Shown: positions 36,256 through 45,930, numbered from the stretch's first letter. The stretch is DNA of 64,000 nucleotides from CAVQGZ01 sp942491665 (GCA_942491665.1 CALOBR010000016.1:62001-126000); one strand, 5' to 3'. Made by a program: numbers and translations. The notes: a model not told the origin generated them from the sequence alone.

Positions 36256-37757
36256 GGCGCGAGCCGGTCGTAGCGCTGGGCCAGGCTGCGCAGCGACGCG
36301 GCAAGGTCGGGCGAGAGCCCCTCCGGCGGCATCCGCCAGCTCCAGTTGCCCACGAAGACCGACGGGTCGTTCATCCGCGCACGCGAGTCGAGCACCAGCA
36401 GGTCTTGGACGGGGATGACGGCGACGTCGGCGCGCGACCCCATCGTCGCCTCGATGAAGGCCCACACAACGCGACCGACGTCCGAACCTGGGTCGACCTG
36501 GTAGTACGCGGCGATCTCGGCCCGCTCGTGCTCGCCCAGGGTGGCCCACCAGCCGGCGACCGTGTCGTTGTCGTGCGTGCCGGTGTAGGCCAAGCAGCTC
36601 GACGGAAACTGGTGCGGCTGGTGCGGGTTGTCGGGCGTGCCGTCGAACCCGAACTGCAAGATGCGCATGCCCGGCAGGTCGTTCTCGTCGCGCAGAGCCA
36701 GCACGTCGTCGTCAAGGGTTCCCAGGTCTTCGGCGACGAAGGGCATGGACGGGAACGCCTCGCGCACCGCGTCGATGAAGCTTTGCCCCGGGCCGGGAAC
36801 CCAGCGTCCCGAACGGGCATCGGCGGCGTCGGCGGGCACCTCCCAGTAGGCCGACAGGGCTCGAAAGTGGTCGATGCGCACCACGTCGCTCAGCTCGAGG
36901 CAGCGGCGCAGCCGGTCGAGCCACCACCGGTAGCCGTTGGCCTTCATGAGGTCCCAGCGGTAGAGGGGGTTGCCCCACAGCTGTCCCGTCTCGCTGAAGT
37001 AGTCCGGCGGCACGCCCGACTGCGCTGTCAGGTGCCCCGACGCGTCGAGCGTGAACTCCTGCTGGTCGAGCCACACGTCGGCGGAGTCGTGGCTCACGTA
37101 GATGGGCAGGTCACCCAGCACGGTGAGGCCCGCGGCGTGCGCGGCGGCCATCACCGCAGCCCACTGCCGGTCGACGAAGTAGAAGATCGCCGACCACTCC
37201 TCGATCTGCTCGGCGAGCTCGGCTCGCGACGCGGCCAGGGCATCGGGGTCGCGACGGGCGACGTCGGCCGGCCACTCGAACCACGGCTTGTCGTCGTAGC
37301 GCTCCTTGAGTGCGAAGAAGTGGCAGGTGTCGTCGAGCCACCCCTGCCCCTGCGCGAACTCGGCCAGCCCGGATCGCCACTCGTGGCCGGCGTCGTCCAG
37401 CAGCGCGCGGGCGGCCCGGCGCAGCAGCGGAAGCTTCGTGCTGGCGAGCGACTCGAAAGGGACGGCCGCGTCGCCGGGCTCGGTGGCCAGCCCCGGCTCG
37501 TCGAGCAGCCCGTTGGCCTGCAGGTCGGCTAGGTCGACCAGCCACGGGTTTCCGGCGAAAGCCGAGTAGCTGAAGTACGGCGAGTCGTAGGCGCCGTTCA
37601 TCGTCAACGGCAAGATCTGCCACACGCCTGCCCCGGTCGAAGCCAGCCAGTCGACGAACTGGTGAGCCTCCGCGCCGAGCGTGCCGATCCGTTCGCGACC
37701 GAACAGCGAGGACGGGTGCAACAGCACCCCGAAGGTCCGTCGCTCGAACACCGTCAT
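36249..37757 (-). CDS. malQ: 4-alpha-glucanotransferase (amylomaltase, GH77)
   Basis: 502 aa from ATG 37757, the short (about 500 aa) form. It disproportionates maltodextrins, releasing glucose. GH77 features are visible: the N-terminal GVLLHPSSL, WQILPL, SPYFSYSAFAGNPW, VRIDHFRALSAYWEVP carrying the nucleophile Asp, PFVAEDLGTL with the acid/base Glu, and YTGTHDNDTVAGWW with the stabilising Asp. The stop lies in a tandem repeat. It is divergent from the alpha/beta hydrolase gene. Confidence 0.95.
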   Translation of the reverse strand: MTVFERRTFGVLLHPSSLFGRERIGTLGAEAHQFVDWLASTGAGVWQILPLTMNGAYDSPYFSYSAFAGNPWLVDLADLQANGLLDEPGLATEPGDAAVPFESLASTKLPLLRRAARALLDDAGHEWRSGLAEFAQGQGWLDDTCHFFALKERYDDKPWFEWPADVARRDPDALAASRAELAEQIEEWSAIFYFVDRQWAAVMAAAHAAGLTVLGDLPIYVSHDSADVWLDQQEFTLDASGHLTAQSGVPPDYFSETGQLWGNPLYRWDLMKANGYRWWLDRLRRCLELSDVVRIDHFRALSAYWEVPADAADARSGRWVPGPGQSFIDAVREAFPSMPFVAEDLGTLDDDVLALRDENDLPGMRILQFGFDGTPDNPHQPHQFPSSCLAYTGTHDNDTVAGWWATLGEHERAEIAAYYQVDPGSDVGRVVWAFIEATMGSRADVAVIPVQDLLVLDSRARMNDPSVFVGNWSWRMPPEGLSPDLAASLRSLAQRYDRLAPA

Positions 37758-37884
37758 GGTCAGACTCCCACTCGTCAGGGCACGTGTCGGCCACTGACGA
37801 GGCTAGGAGGTGCGGACGGCCCGTGTGGTGAGCATCGCGGCACCGGCCAGGCGTACGCGCGGGGTGCCGCCTACCGTGACGGGC

Positions 37885-38799
37885 ATGGTCGACGTCGATC
37901 CCGCGTTCTCGTCGTTCGTCCGTGCCGTGCCCCCGATCAGCCTGACGAGTCGCACCCTGCCGCTGTACCGCGTCGGCACGAAGTTGGCCGGGCTGGTCGC
38001 ACGGCCCGTGGACGGGGTCGACGTGCGCGACGAGGCCGGGGAGGGTGCGCGCGTACGGGTGTACCAACCGAAAGCAGGTGGTACGCCGGCGGCGCTGCTG
38101 TGGATCCACGGAGGTGGCCTCGTCGTCGGCACAGCCGAGCAGGACGAGGCGCGAGCGTCGCGCCTCGCCCGCGACCTCGGCGTCACCGTGGTATCAGCGC
38201 GCTACCGGCTGGCTCCTGAGCATCCCTTCCCCACCGCCGCCGACGACGTCCACGCAGCGTGGCGGTGGCTGCAGGGCAACGCCGCGCGACTTGGCGCCGA
38301 CCACCAACGCGTCGTCGTCGCAGGCCAGAGCGCCGGCGGGGGGCTCGCCGCCAGCCTGGCCCAGCGGCTGCGCGACGAGGGCGGGCAACAACCCGTCGGC
38401 CAGCTGCTCGTCTACCCGATGCTGGACGACCGCACCGCCGCCGACCGCTCGCTCGACCGCGCGCGCCACCCCATCTGGAACAACCGCAGCAACCTGATGG
38501 GCTGGTCGTCCTACCTGGCCCACGAGCCAGGCTGCGCGACCACGCCCGACTACGCGGTGCCCGCACGCCGCGACGCCCTCGCCGGGCTGCCCCCGGCCTG
38601 GATCGGTGTCGGAACCGCGGACCTGTTTCTCGACGAGTGTCGCGCCTACGCCCTGCGGCTGCAGTCCGCTGCAGTGCCGACGAAGCTGGTCGAGATCCCC
38701 CGCGCCCCGCATGGCTTCGACACCACGACGAGACCGGCGCCGTCTCAGATGTTTCGCGCCGCGCAGACTGCCTGGCTTGGCGACCGGCTCGGGCTCTGA
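37885..38799 (+). CDS. Alpha/beta hydrolase, hormone-sensitive lipase (HSL) family esterase
   Basis: 304 aa from ATG 37885. The oxyanion-hole motif LLWIHGGGLVVG near residue 75 and the nucleophile elbow VAGQSAGGGLAASLA near 155 define the HSL family. Asp is probably in IGVGTADLFLDEC and His in APHGFDTT. It is likely a cytosolic esterase for short acyl esters. The in-frame GTG at 37810 would add 25 residues without homologous character. Confidence 0.88.
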   Translation: MVDVDPAFSSFVRAVPPISLTSRTLPLYRVGTKLAGLVARPVDGVDVRDEAGEGARVRVYQPKAGGTPAALLWIHGGGLVVGTAEQDEARASRLARDLGVTVVSARYRLAPEHPFPTAADDVHAAWRWLQGNAARLGADHQRVVVAGQSAGGGLAASLAQRLRDEGGQQPVGQLLVYPMLDDRTAADRSLDRARHPIWNNRSNLMGWSSYLAHEPGCATTPDYAVPARRDALAGLPPAWIGVGTADLFLDECRAYALRLQSAAVPTKLVEIPRAPHGFDTTTRPAPSQMFRAAQTAWLGDRLGL

Positions 38800-38882
38800 G
38801 CCTGGGTCCGTCCGACGCTGAACCGCAACAACGACGAACGAGGATGCTGTCCGCGGCAGCCCGGCCTCCGTAGGGTGCGCCC

Positions 38883-39281
38883 ATGGGCAGCATCTACGCC
38901 GACGGCAAGCTTCTCCGTGACGTCTACACGACGATGTTCGACGCGATCGCCGACGACGAGTCGTTGGACGAGCTGGTGGAGCTTCAGATGGTGATCAACT
39001 TTCGCCTGCGTGACCCGTCCGCCGACATCTGGGTGGACGGCCGTTCGCGCCCGGTCGTCACCACCTTTGAGGCCATCGGCACCGGCCCCTCGCTGACCGC
39101 GAGCCTGAGCGCCGACTCGATGCACGACCTGCTGCTCGGAACGCTCCCGTTGGGCAAGGCCCTGCTGTTCCGCAAGCTCAAGGTGTCGGGATCGAAGTCG
39201 AAGGCGATCCAGCTGGAGTCTCTGCTTCACGCATGTCAGGCGGTGTATCCGGCCATCGCGGCCGACGCGCTCGACACCTAG
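38883..39281 (+). CDS. SCP2 sterol-carrier-like domain protein
   Basis: 132 aa from ATG 38883. The C-terminal half resembles SCP2-type lipid-binding domains (SLSADSMHDLLLGTLPLGKAL and the KLKVSGSKSKAIQL strand-helix). The first 60 residues include a beta strand MVINFRLRDPSADIWV. It may bind lipid or acyl-CoA. There are no transmembrane helices. It stands alone between the esterase gene and the next ORF. Confidence 0.65.
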   Translation: MGSIYADGKLLRDVYTTMFDAIADDESLDELVELQMVINFRLRDPSADIWVDGRSRPVVTTFEAIGTGPSLTASLSADSMHDLLLGTLPLGKALLFRKLKVSGSKSKAIQLESLLHACQAVYPAIAADALDT

Positions 39282-39415
39282 GGAGCAGACCGAGCAACAC
39301 GCCCACCTCCACCGCGCACCGGCCCCGGCACCCCGACTACGGCGGCTCCGTGGGGGATCTTGCACACCCGGCAGATTCGCAGAAATGGCGCGGGCCGACG
39401 TCGTAGCGTCTGGAC

Positions 39416-40531
39416 GTGGCCGGTTGCGACGACGCGTGGGTGAGCCTGCTGCGCTCCGACCCGAGGCCATGGCTGCGCGATTGTGACGAGCCCTACGCCC
39501 GATGGGTGACCCAGGTGCGCCTCGACGACCGGGCGCCGCACGACCCGATCGTGCTGGCCGATCACCAGGCGACTCTGGACGACCCCCTCGTCCAAGCGCT
39601 GGTCGAGCGGCTACCGGCGTGGTCCGATCCGGTCCGCTCGCACGCGGCCCCCACGTACGCGCCCAACGTGCTCAACCTGCTCGCCGATCTCGGAGTCTGC
39701 GGGAATGACGACCTTCCGAGCGTCCAGCATCTGCTCGACGAGATGCTGGTGCACCGCACACCCCAGGGCCGCTTTCTCGCCTTCGGAACGTTCATTCGCC
39801 AGCCCGACCCGGCGTGGTCCACGCTGGCTTGCGACCACTACGCCATCACCGAGGTGATGGTGCGCTACGGACGCGTCGACGACCCGCGTGTCCGCACCGC
39901 CGTGGACCTCATGGCCGACGACATCACCGACACCTCGCTGGGGCAGGCGTGTCGCTGTCTACCCCACAGCCGGACGGGCAGCCGCGGCCCTGGTCGCGTG
40001 GCCGACCCGTGCCCTCAGGTCACCGTCGAGGCATTGCGGACGTTCGGGCGCCTGGACGAGGCCGACCGGCCGCCCATGCTCGCCGAGGCGGCGCGGAGCG
40101 TGCTGCGTCTCTGGCGGGCACGAGGCGACGTCAAGCCCTACATGTTCGGCCACGGCGTCCACTTCAAGGCGGTGAAGTGGCCCGCCACCTGGTACTCGGT
40201 CCTCACGGTGCTCGGGGCGCTGGCCCCCTACCGCGAGGTGTGGTCGGGCGCGAGCGCCGACCCTGACGACCACGCCGCCGCGGCCGAGCTGGTCGCCTGC
40301 CTCACCGCCTACAACACCAGCCCGGACGGCCGCGTCGTGCCCCGCTCGGTCTTTCGTGGATTCGGCGAGTACTCGTTCGGGCAGAAGAAGGAGCCCTCGC
40401 CGATCGCGACGGCGTGGGTGTGTGCGGCGCTGCGCTCCTTCACCATGATCAGCGACGCGGCCGCGTCGGTCGACGTCACCCGGTTGGGGAGCGCGAAGGG
40501 CGGTACAGGCGTGACCGTCCCGCCCCGGTGA
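39416..40531 (+). CDS. Alpha/alpha-toroid-like protein of unknown function
   Basis: 371 aa from GTG 39416. No catalytic motif that I can name is visible. Repeating helical segments with aromatic residues (WSTLACDHYAITEVMVRYG, WPATWYSVLTVLGALAPYRE, IATAWVCAALRS) recall the prenyltransferase/squalene-cyclase barrel and similar proteins often labelled only hypothetical. Three Cys lie around CRCLPH and PCPQ. Codon use fits the core genes. It is the last conserved-looking gene before the degenerate stretch. Confidence 0.6.
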   Translation: MAGCDDAWVSLLRSDPRPWLRDCDEPYARWVTQVRLDDRAPHDPIVLADHQATLDDPLVQALVERLPAWSDPVRSHAAPTYAPNVLNLLADLGVCGNDDLPSVQHLLDEMLVHRTPQGRFLAFGTFIRQPDPAWSTLACDHYAITEVMVRYGRVDDPRVRTAVDLMADDITDTSLGQACRCLPHSRTGSRGPGRVADPCPQVTVEALRTFGRLDEADRPPMLAEAARSVLRLWRARGDVKPYMFGHGVHFKAVKWPATWYSVLTVLGALAPYREVWSGASADPDDHAAAAELVACLTAYNTSPDGRVVPRSVFRGFGEYSFGQKKEPSPIATAWVCAALRSFTMISDAAASVDVTRLGSAKGGTGVTVPPR

Positions 40532-40576
40532 TCCACCACCTCGGCGCGGCGCTGGCGACGTCATCCCAGGTGGTCG

Positions 40577-41110
40577 TCACGACGCACGACCGGTGAGCTC
40601 CGTCAGACGGGCCATCCCTGGCTGCTGGCAACGGTCGAGCCGTTCGAGGGCATCGGTGAGCTGGGGGGTCCGGGCTGTTCCTGGGGGGATGCCAGCGGCG
40701 TTGAGTGGCACGGTGTCGGCCCACGCCGTGATCGCGGGGTCGGTGGTGAACGACGCCCGGCCCGGATCGGCTGCAGCGTGATCCCCTCCGGCCGCCAGAT
40801 CGGCACCGGCGGCCTGCGCGGGAGCCCTGGTGCCGCCGCGTGCACGACGACAGCGTCGGTGCCGACGCGGGCAGTCGAGTCGTCCTCGAACGTCAACCGG
40901 CCCGGTTCGACCCGTCGCAGGTGCCCGTGCCGTGCGACGTTCTCGACGGTGCGCAGCCGGTCCAGCTCCCACCGGGCGAGTGTCGGCGTCTTGGCCATGG
41001 TGGGGGTGACCGACGGGTCGGTTCGCAGCACGACCCCGGCGTCCTCGAGCCTGACGAACAGGTCGTCCGCCGACACCGAGTCCGCGGCAGCCTGCACCGT
41101 GTCGGCTGGG
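40577..41110 (-). pseudogene. Remnant of a flavoprotein NAD(P)-binding oxidoreductase
   Basis: The C-terminal third of a large FAD/NAD(P) oxidoreductase is recognisable: RTDPSVTPTMAK, ELDRLRTVENVARHGHLRR, VPIWRPEGITLQPIRAG. After that point the reading moves to another frame, which gives TTDPAITAWADTVPLNAAG and ends LTELTGRAS at 40577. In intact relatives about 50-60 residues lie between these two parts, so there is both an internal deletion and a frameshift. Its upstream end is fused to a TMEM175 domain. Confidence 0.65.
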
Positions 41111-41427
41111 ATCAGTGCGGCGGGCAGGAGGAACAGCAGGTTGAGCCACACCGCCGTGGTGTCGACGTAGCGGACCTGGTTGAAGAGGTCTCGATGCCAG
41201 GCCCAGTACATGCCGGTGATCAGAAAGCTGACGACCCAGGCGATCAGATCGGAACCGAGATCGTCGAGAGCGTCCCGCAGCAACGACTGCTCGGACAGGT
41301 TGGCCGGGACGCCAATCTCCAGCACCAGGATGGTGATGATGATCGCGAAGACGCCGTCCCCGAACGCCTTGACCCTTTCCGGGCTGACCCGACGCTCTTG
41401 TGCGGCAGACAGTTGCGACGCCTCCAT
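40603..41427 (-). CDS. Chimeric ORF: TMEM175 (DUF1211) channel domain fused to an oxidoreductase remnant
   Basis: 274 aa from ATG 41427. The first about 105 residues are a TMEM175/DUF1211 unit: ERVKAFGDGVFAIIITILVL carries the conserved R-x3-F-S/G-D motif and begins the first helix, then WVVSFLITGMYWAWHRDLF and VWLNLLFLLPAALIPA. TMEM175 units form bacterial K+ channels and normally have six helices; here about three remain before the chain runs into oxidoreductase sequence (from ADDLFVRLED) and ends out of frame in a basic, proline-rich tail. Probably a deletion product with no function. Confidence 0.6.
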   Translation of the reverse strand: MEASQLSAAQERRVSPERVKAFGDGVFAIIITILVLEIGVPANLSEQSLLRDALDDLGSDLIAWVVSFLITGMYWAWHRDLFNQVRYVDTTAVWLNLLFLLPAALIPADTVQAAADSVSADDLFVRLEDAGVVLRTDPSVTPTMAKTPTLARWELDRLRTVENVARHGHLRRVEPGRLTFEDDSTARVGTDAVVVHAAAPGLPRRPPVPIWRPEGITLQPIRAGRRSPPTPRSRRGPTPCHSTPLASPQEQPGPPSSPMPSNGSTVASSQGWPV

Positions 41428-41489
41428 GAGTTCTCCTCTCGGCGCCGTGCGACGGAGCCATCGCCGTTCTACCCAGCGGTGGCCTCGAT

Positions 41490-41800
41490 ACGTCCGCGGT
41501 GTCGGCGGGGCAGTCCCCGCCCGCCGCGAGCATCACCGCCAGATCCAGCACCACCTTGCCCGGGTCGTGCTCCGCCGAGGCCTGCGGTGCCCGGCCAGCC
41601 CGGTCGACAGGGCGCGGTCCAGGCCCGTCGCGCGGGCCGCCCGGTACAACAGGTCGATCCCGCGTGCGACACGACGCCCGCCGCGCCGCCGCGCAGATGG
41701 ACACGATTCCTGAACCGATTGCGCTTCACCTTGGAAGCGCCTTCCCGCTCGGCCGATCTGAGTCGTCGACAAACCGATAATCCCAAGCAGGACAGGCACT
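41490..41800 (-). pseudogene. IS1380-family transposase remnant
   Basis: Pieces of the N-terminal part of an IS1380-type transposase are spread over frames: VVSHAGS, then LLYRAARATGLDRALSTGLA, then HDPGKVVLDLAVMLAAGGDC. In intact IS1380 transposases these follow one another in a single chain, so at least two frameshifts have occurred. The DDE core is missing. No terminal inverted repeats were found. It marks past insertion between the core genome and the accessory region. Confidence 0.6.
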
Positions 41801-42079
41801 TCCGCTCATCTACCGCCCGCGCCGCACAGCAACATCACGAAATCACGAGGCTAGGTGTAGTTCCCAGGGGCCGTCCACGACCTCCCGCACTACCCCGCGC
41901 GGTGCGGGCTGCCCGCGGGTCGGCTGGCACGGCGAGGCGTGCTCGGCTTGGTCGCAGCCCCAGGGGCCTGCTGGGTGGCCGGACGAGGGATCCTCGGCGG
42001 CTTCGCGGCCCCGCTGTGCTTCGGTGAGCCGGCGTGCTGGGGAAGAAGTGCGGGACCCGCCAGCGAGTGCGCCCTGCCG

Positions 42080-42330
42080 CGTGCCCGACTTCCGGCGCCG
42101 GGGCTTGCCGCGGCCGCCGCCGGGCTGCTGCACGGGTTGGGCTGCCGGCGCTGCCACGACCACGCGCGGGGCGCTGGGCCCGACGAGCTCGGTGATCGCC
42201 GTATCCCGCTGCGCACCTGCAGCTTGGTCGGCTTGATCGCCGCCTTGTGCATCAGGTCGGACACGTCGCGGCCCGCGCGGTCCGGCCGGAGCGGTATCCA
42301 ACTCAACGTCGCCTGCGCCACCCTGACGAG
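42080..42330 (-). pseudogene. Remnant of a DEAD/DEAH-box RNA helicase C-terminus
   Basis: One minus-strand frame reads LVRVAQA followed by RAGRDVSDLMHKAAIKP, and a shifted frame continues TAITELVGPSAPRVVVAAP and a basic tail PGGGRGKPRRRKSG. This order (R-D-V..L-M..A-I-K-P, then G-D-x-A-I-x-E-L-x-G-P) is the end of actinobacterial RhlE-like helicases. The ATPase motifs are absent. No start or intact frame exists. Confidence 0.5.
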
Positions 42331-42458
42331 GGAGCCATGGCCAGGAGCCCGAACCGCCAGGGACACCCACCGCGGACCGATCGCCCAGTCTCCGGATCGA
42401 GCGCAACACGCCTCGACCCCCCCGGGGGTTCCGGTGCCCCTCGGTAGTCTCTCCCCCC

Positions 42459-43736
42459 GTGAACGCACTCGGCCGTAGCCTGACCACATCACGCCGCAAC
42501 GGGCAGATCCTCGGGGCGGTCGGCCTGACCGCCGCCCTCCTGCTGGCCGGCTGCTCATCGAACGACCAGGACGAAGCCGGTGAGTCGGGGACCGACGCGC
42601 CGGCTGTCGACCTGCCGGCGGAGCCCATGGGCGAGGAGCGGGCAGCGGAGATCGAAGGGCTGGCAGCGGCCATCGTGGAGCAGTCCGGCGAGGAGGTCCC
42701 GGCACTGCTGGTCGGCGTGTGGGATCCCACGGACGGCTTCTACACCACCGCCCTCGGCACGGCCGACCTCGAATCCGGCGTAGCGGCGCAGGTCGAGGAC
42801 GCGTTCCGGACCGGGAGCGTGACCAAGACATTCGTCGCCACCTTGGTGCTGCAGCAGGTCGACGAGGGGTCGGTGGACCTGGACACCCCGGTCGCCGAGT
42901 ACCTGCCGGATCTGTCCGAGACCTATCCCGACATCGGCAAGGTCACGGTCCGACAGTTGCTGGCCATGCAGAGCGGGCTGCCGGACTTCGAGGCTGTCGT
43001 CACCGGCTCGGCCGCGCTGGACGACACCTTCACCACGAAGACCTGGACCGCCGAGGAACTCATTGACACCGCGATGCAGTCCGGCGAGGTGCAGCCCGCC
43101 GGCCAAACGCCCGCCGAGTACAGCAACACCAACTACATCGTGCTCGGTGAACTGCTGGAGGCAGTCACGGAGGAGGAACTGCCCGACCTGGTGACGTCCG
43201 GACTGCTCGATCCCTTCGGGCTATCCCGCACCGACTACCCCCCGGCCGACGACACCACGCTTGCCGCACCTTTCCTGCGCGGCTACGTCACCGCATCGGG
43301 GGTGGAACCGCTGACCACCGCCGGTGGCACGCTGGAGCCGAACACCGATGTGACGGACTGGACTGCCTCGTGGGGCGGAGCCGCGGGCATCATGTCCTCG
43401 ACCCTGGAAGACCTGGCCACCTGGGCCGCGGCCGACTTCGGCTCGGCGCTGCTGCCGGAATCGCTGCAACAGGAGCGGACCGAGTTCGAGCCGGTGGACA
43501 AACTTGCGCCGCTCGTGGACTACGGACTGGGGCTCATGCAGATCGGTTCGTGGTTGGGGCACCAAGGTGGTATCCCCGGTTGGACCACGCTGGCCGTGCG
43601 CGACAGCGTGAGCGGCGCCATCGTGGTGCTGGCCATCAACTCCTCCGGGGATGTGGCTTCGCTGGACCAGCTCGTGCTGCTCGATCAGCTGTACCCCGAC
43701 ACCACCGGCCTCGCGGAGGCCTTCGACGCTGGCTGA
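42459..43736 (+). CDS. Serine hydrolase lipoprotein (beta-lactamase/DD-peptidase fold)
   Basis: 425 aa from GTG 42459. It has a lipoprotein signal peptide with lipobox LLAGC (Cys at about 31) and an Asp/Glu-rich linker. The beta-lactamase class C/EstB-type domain has SVTK (nucleophile Ser and Lys, in RTGSVTKTF), the YSN triad in PAEYSNTNYIVLGE and HQGGIPGW in place of KTG. It is anchored outside the membrane. Members act as D-amino-acid peptidases or esterases on cell-wall or peptide substrates; a true beta-lactamase is less likely. Confidence 0.9.
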   Translation: MNALGRSLTTSRRNGQILGAVGLTAALLLAGCSSNDQDEAGESGTDAPAVDLPAEPMGEERAAEIEGLAAAIVEQSGEEVPALLVGVWDPTDGFYTTALGTADLESGVAAQVEDAFRTGSVTKTFVATLVLQQVDEGSVDLDTPVAEYLPDLSETYPDIGKVTVRQLLAMQSGLPDFEAVVTGSAALDDTFTTKTWTAEELIDTAMQSGEVQPAGQTPAEYSNTNYIVLGELLEAVTEEELPDLVTSGLLDPFGLSRTDYPPADDTTLAAPFLRGYVTASGVEPLTTAGGTLEPNTDVTDWTASWGGAAGIMSSTLEDLATWAAADFGSALLPESLQQERTEFEPVDKLAPLVDYGLGLMQIGSWLGHQGGIPGWTTLAVRDSVSGAIVVLAINSSGDVASLDQLVLLDQLYPDTTGLAEAFDAG

Positions 43737-44429
43737 TGCCGCCAGCACGGTCGTGCCGGCCGTCAGCGCCAGGCCGACCACGGTGAGCGGGCGAGCCGGG
43801 TGGCGAGAAATCGCAGCACCCTCGATGCCGTCGTGAACACAGCCATGCTGCCGCCCAGTGCGGCTCGGTACGCCGCATTCGACCGAGGGAGACTGGGAAG
43901 ACCAGGGAGGCTCAAGCGCCCTGCAGGTGAAGGGGGCAAGCACCAGTGGAGCCGGCCGGCGGTTCACCGACAGAGGCCGTGACCTGCGGCAACGCGATGC
44001 TCGCGCGTACAGCTCGCGCTTGGCGCAAGGCACTAAGGGGATTGACCCAACTCAGGAGGTGAGCTAGGTCCGGCGGCGATCGCTGGACGATGGGTCTGGC
44101 CAAGCTGATCAGAGGGAGTGACGAGGGAGAGAGACGCCTAGCTCTGGTGCCTGCTGCAGGTCGAGTCGATCGCCCTGCCCACCACCGACCCCGACCTGCA
44201 CGACGCCCAGTTCGCCGACCTGCTGGCGCTGCCGTTCGCTTCGGTGACCTGACCTACTCTGATCGTGCATGCACCGCCGACACCCGCGTCCCGATCGCCC
44301 ACGCCGAGCACGCCCACCGCTCGATCACGGTCGCTGAGTCTCATCTTGGCTGAGGAGCATTGCCTGCCGGTGCGGGGGCTGGTGACCAGTGGCGCGGGTC
44401 GCCGATTACCTTGCCCCAGCCATGCGGCG
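43737..44429. other. Gap with unrecognised coding fragments
   Basis: About 690 bp without a gene I can support. On the minus strand near 43741-43800 a hydrophobic stretch (PLTVVGLALTAGTTVLAA) looks like a lone membrane helix, and near 44150-44251 the plus strand reads ESIALPTTDPDLHDAQFADL and then a stop, like the tail of a lost protein. Neither could be assigned. Confidence 0.45.
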
Positions 44430-44837
44430 AGTCGCCGGCCTCCTCTCGCGGGTGGCGCCCTCGCTGCCGGTGGCGAGGGTCGCCACGCGCGAAGCAACCA
44501 CCCATGGGATTCGCGATCATGAACACCGGCACATCGGCCTGATCGGCTCGCGAGCGCACGTAGCCAGCCAAGTCGTCCACAAAGACCTCGTAGCAGGCGA
44601 GGTCTCCCCACCTCATCGGTGAGCGGCCATGACCGCGTAGATCGATGCCCGACGCCGCCAGCCGGCGGCGTTCAATGCGGCCACCAAGTCCTCTTCGCAG
44701 CCCGCATGCTCGCCACCGCCATGGCATACCACGACGTGAACACGCGCCCCGGACACAACCCATCGATACTCGGCCAACGCAAACCCGTCCGCGGCAGCAT
44801 ATGTTGCCGAGTCCGCCGAGACCTCAGGATGACCCAC
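44430..44837 (-). pseudogene. Monoacylglycerol lipase-like alpha/beta hydrolase, broken
   Basis: The first frame (from ATG 44837) reads ATYAAADGFALAEYRWV and VVVCHGGGEHAGCEEDLVAA, the start of a lysophospholipase/MGL-type hydrolase. A frameshift near 44645 moves to GIDLRGHGRSPM and FVDDLAGYVRSRADQADVPV. The nucleophile elbow, GHSMGG in relatives, reads ANPMGG, so the catalytic Ser is lost. Sequence beyond is unrecognisable. An inactivated gene. Confidence 0.6.
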
Positions 44838-45132
44838 GACGGCCCCCCTCCACCGATGTCACCGGTCGCGGTGACCTTCCCGGGCGCCTGTTCAGCGCCG
44901 CGGCCAAGGTCGAGGTGGCGTGCCGCGCGGTAGTCGTGGGTTCGCCCCTCGGGCAGCCGGGGTGACACGCTCAGCATCAGCGCGGTCCAGGGACTGTGGC
45001 GGCCGATGCCTGCGAAGCCACCCGTCCGGTGGATGGGGGATAGCGGCACTCGCTGGGGCCGACGTCCGGTCCGCCTGCTGGCTAGCATTGCGCGCACGGC
45101 TCCGTGACCTGCTGCTATCGGGAGGTGGACCC

Positions 45133-45849
45133 GTGGGTGATGTGGTGCTCGGCGAGGCGGATCTGCGTCGCCTGATGGACGCTGCTGGTGCCTGTGATGA
45201 GGCATCATGCGACGACACCCGGCTCGCCCAGGTGTTGGATGCTCTGGTTCGCCTGGTCCCGGCAGAGGTCGTTTTCTGGGACTGGTTCGATGTGTCACCC
45301 CGCCTGCACGAGCGGGCCCTCGTCGGGGCGTCGCTGACGGGTCCGCCGAAACGTGCCCCGTTGGGGCCGTGGTTGGATCACCTCCCCGAGCACCCGGTGA
45401 TGAGTTGTCGTTTCGGTCCGGTGGTTGCCGTCAGCGACGTGCTGACCCAGCAACAGCTCGAGCGCACGTGGCTGTGGGAGGAGGCCTGGCGTCCGGCAGG
45501 GGTGCGCCACGAGATGGGCATGGAGCTGTCCCACCCGGACTCGCAGGTCAACATCGTCGTGTGGTCGCGAGGGCCGGGGCCGGCGTTCACCGACCGGGAC
45601 CATCTGGTGCTTCAGCTGCTGCGCCCGCACGTGGATGCCGCGGTACGACGACTGTCATCCCCGACGCTCACCCCCCGGCACAGGCAGATACTGCGCCTGG
45701 TGCGGGACGGTTACACCGACGCCCAGATGGCTCGACGACTCAGAGTCAGCGAGGCCACAATCGGCAAGCACCTCGAGCGGATCTACGTGAGAACGGGGGC
45801 GCGCAACCGAGCGCAGGTCGTCCGGCTGACTGCCGATCTGCTCGACTGA
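45133..45849 (+). CDS. LuxR-family transcriptional regulator
   Basis: 238 aa from GTG 45133, chosen because GGAGG lies 7 nt upstream (45121-45125). The C-terminal LuxR HTH (about 175-235) is clear: LTPRHRQILRLVRDGYTDAQ, MARRLRVSEATIGKHLERI and ARNRAQVV. The N-terminal about 160 residues form an unnamed sensor-like region with conserved Trp residues (VVFWDWFDVSPRL, WLWEEAW) of the GAF-like type seen in orphan LuxR proteins. The ligand is unknown. Its target could be the secreted protein gene that follows. Confidence 0.85.
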   Translation: MGDVVLGEADLRRLMDAAGACDEASCDDTRLAQVLDALVRLVPAEVVFWDWFDVSPRLHERALVGASLTGPPKRAPLGPWLDHLPEHPVMSCRFGPVVAVSDVLTQQQLERTWLWEEAWRPAGVRHEMGMELSHPDSQVNIVVWSRGPGPAFTDRDHLVLQLLRPHVDAAVRRLSSPTLTPRHRQILRLVRDGYTDAQMARRLRVSEATIGKHLERIYVRTGARNRAQVVRLTADLLD

Positions 45850-45930
45850 GCTGCACATCGGGTGCGCAGGGCACCAGCGGCTTACGGCGAACGTCTACTA
45901 GAGGTTCGCGACGCTGCAGCGAGACAGTGT

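Noticed and set aside
40540..40582. Inverted repeat ACCACCT/AGGTGGT as terminator behind the 39416 gene
   Set aside because: The arms are only 7 bp with a loop of about 27 nt, too weak to support.
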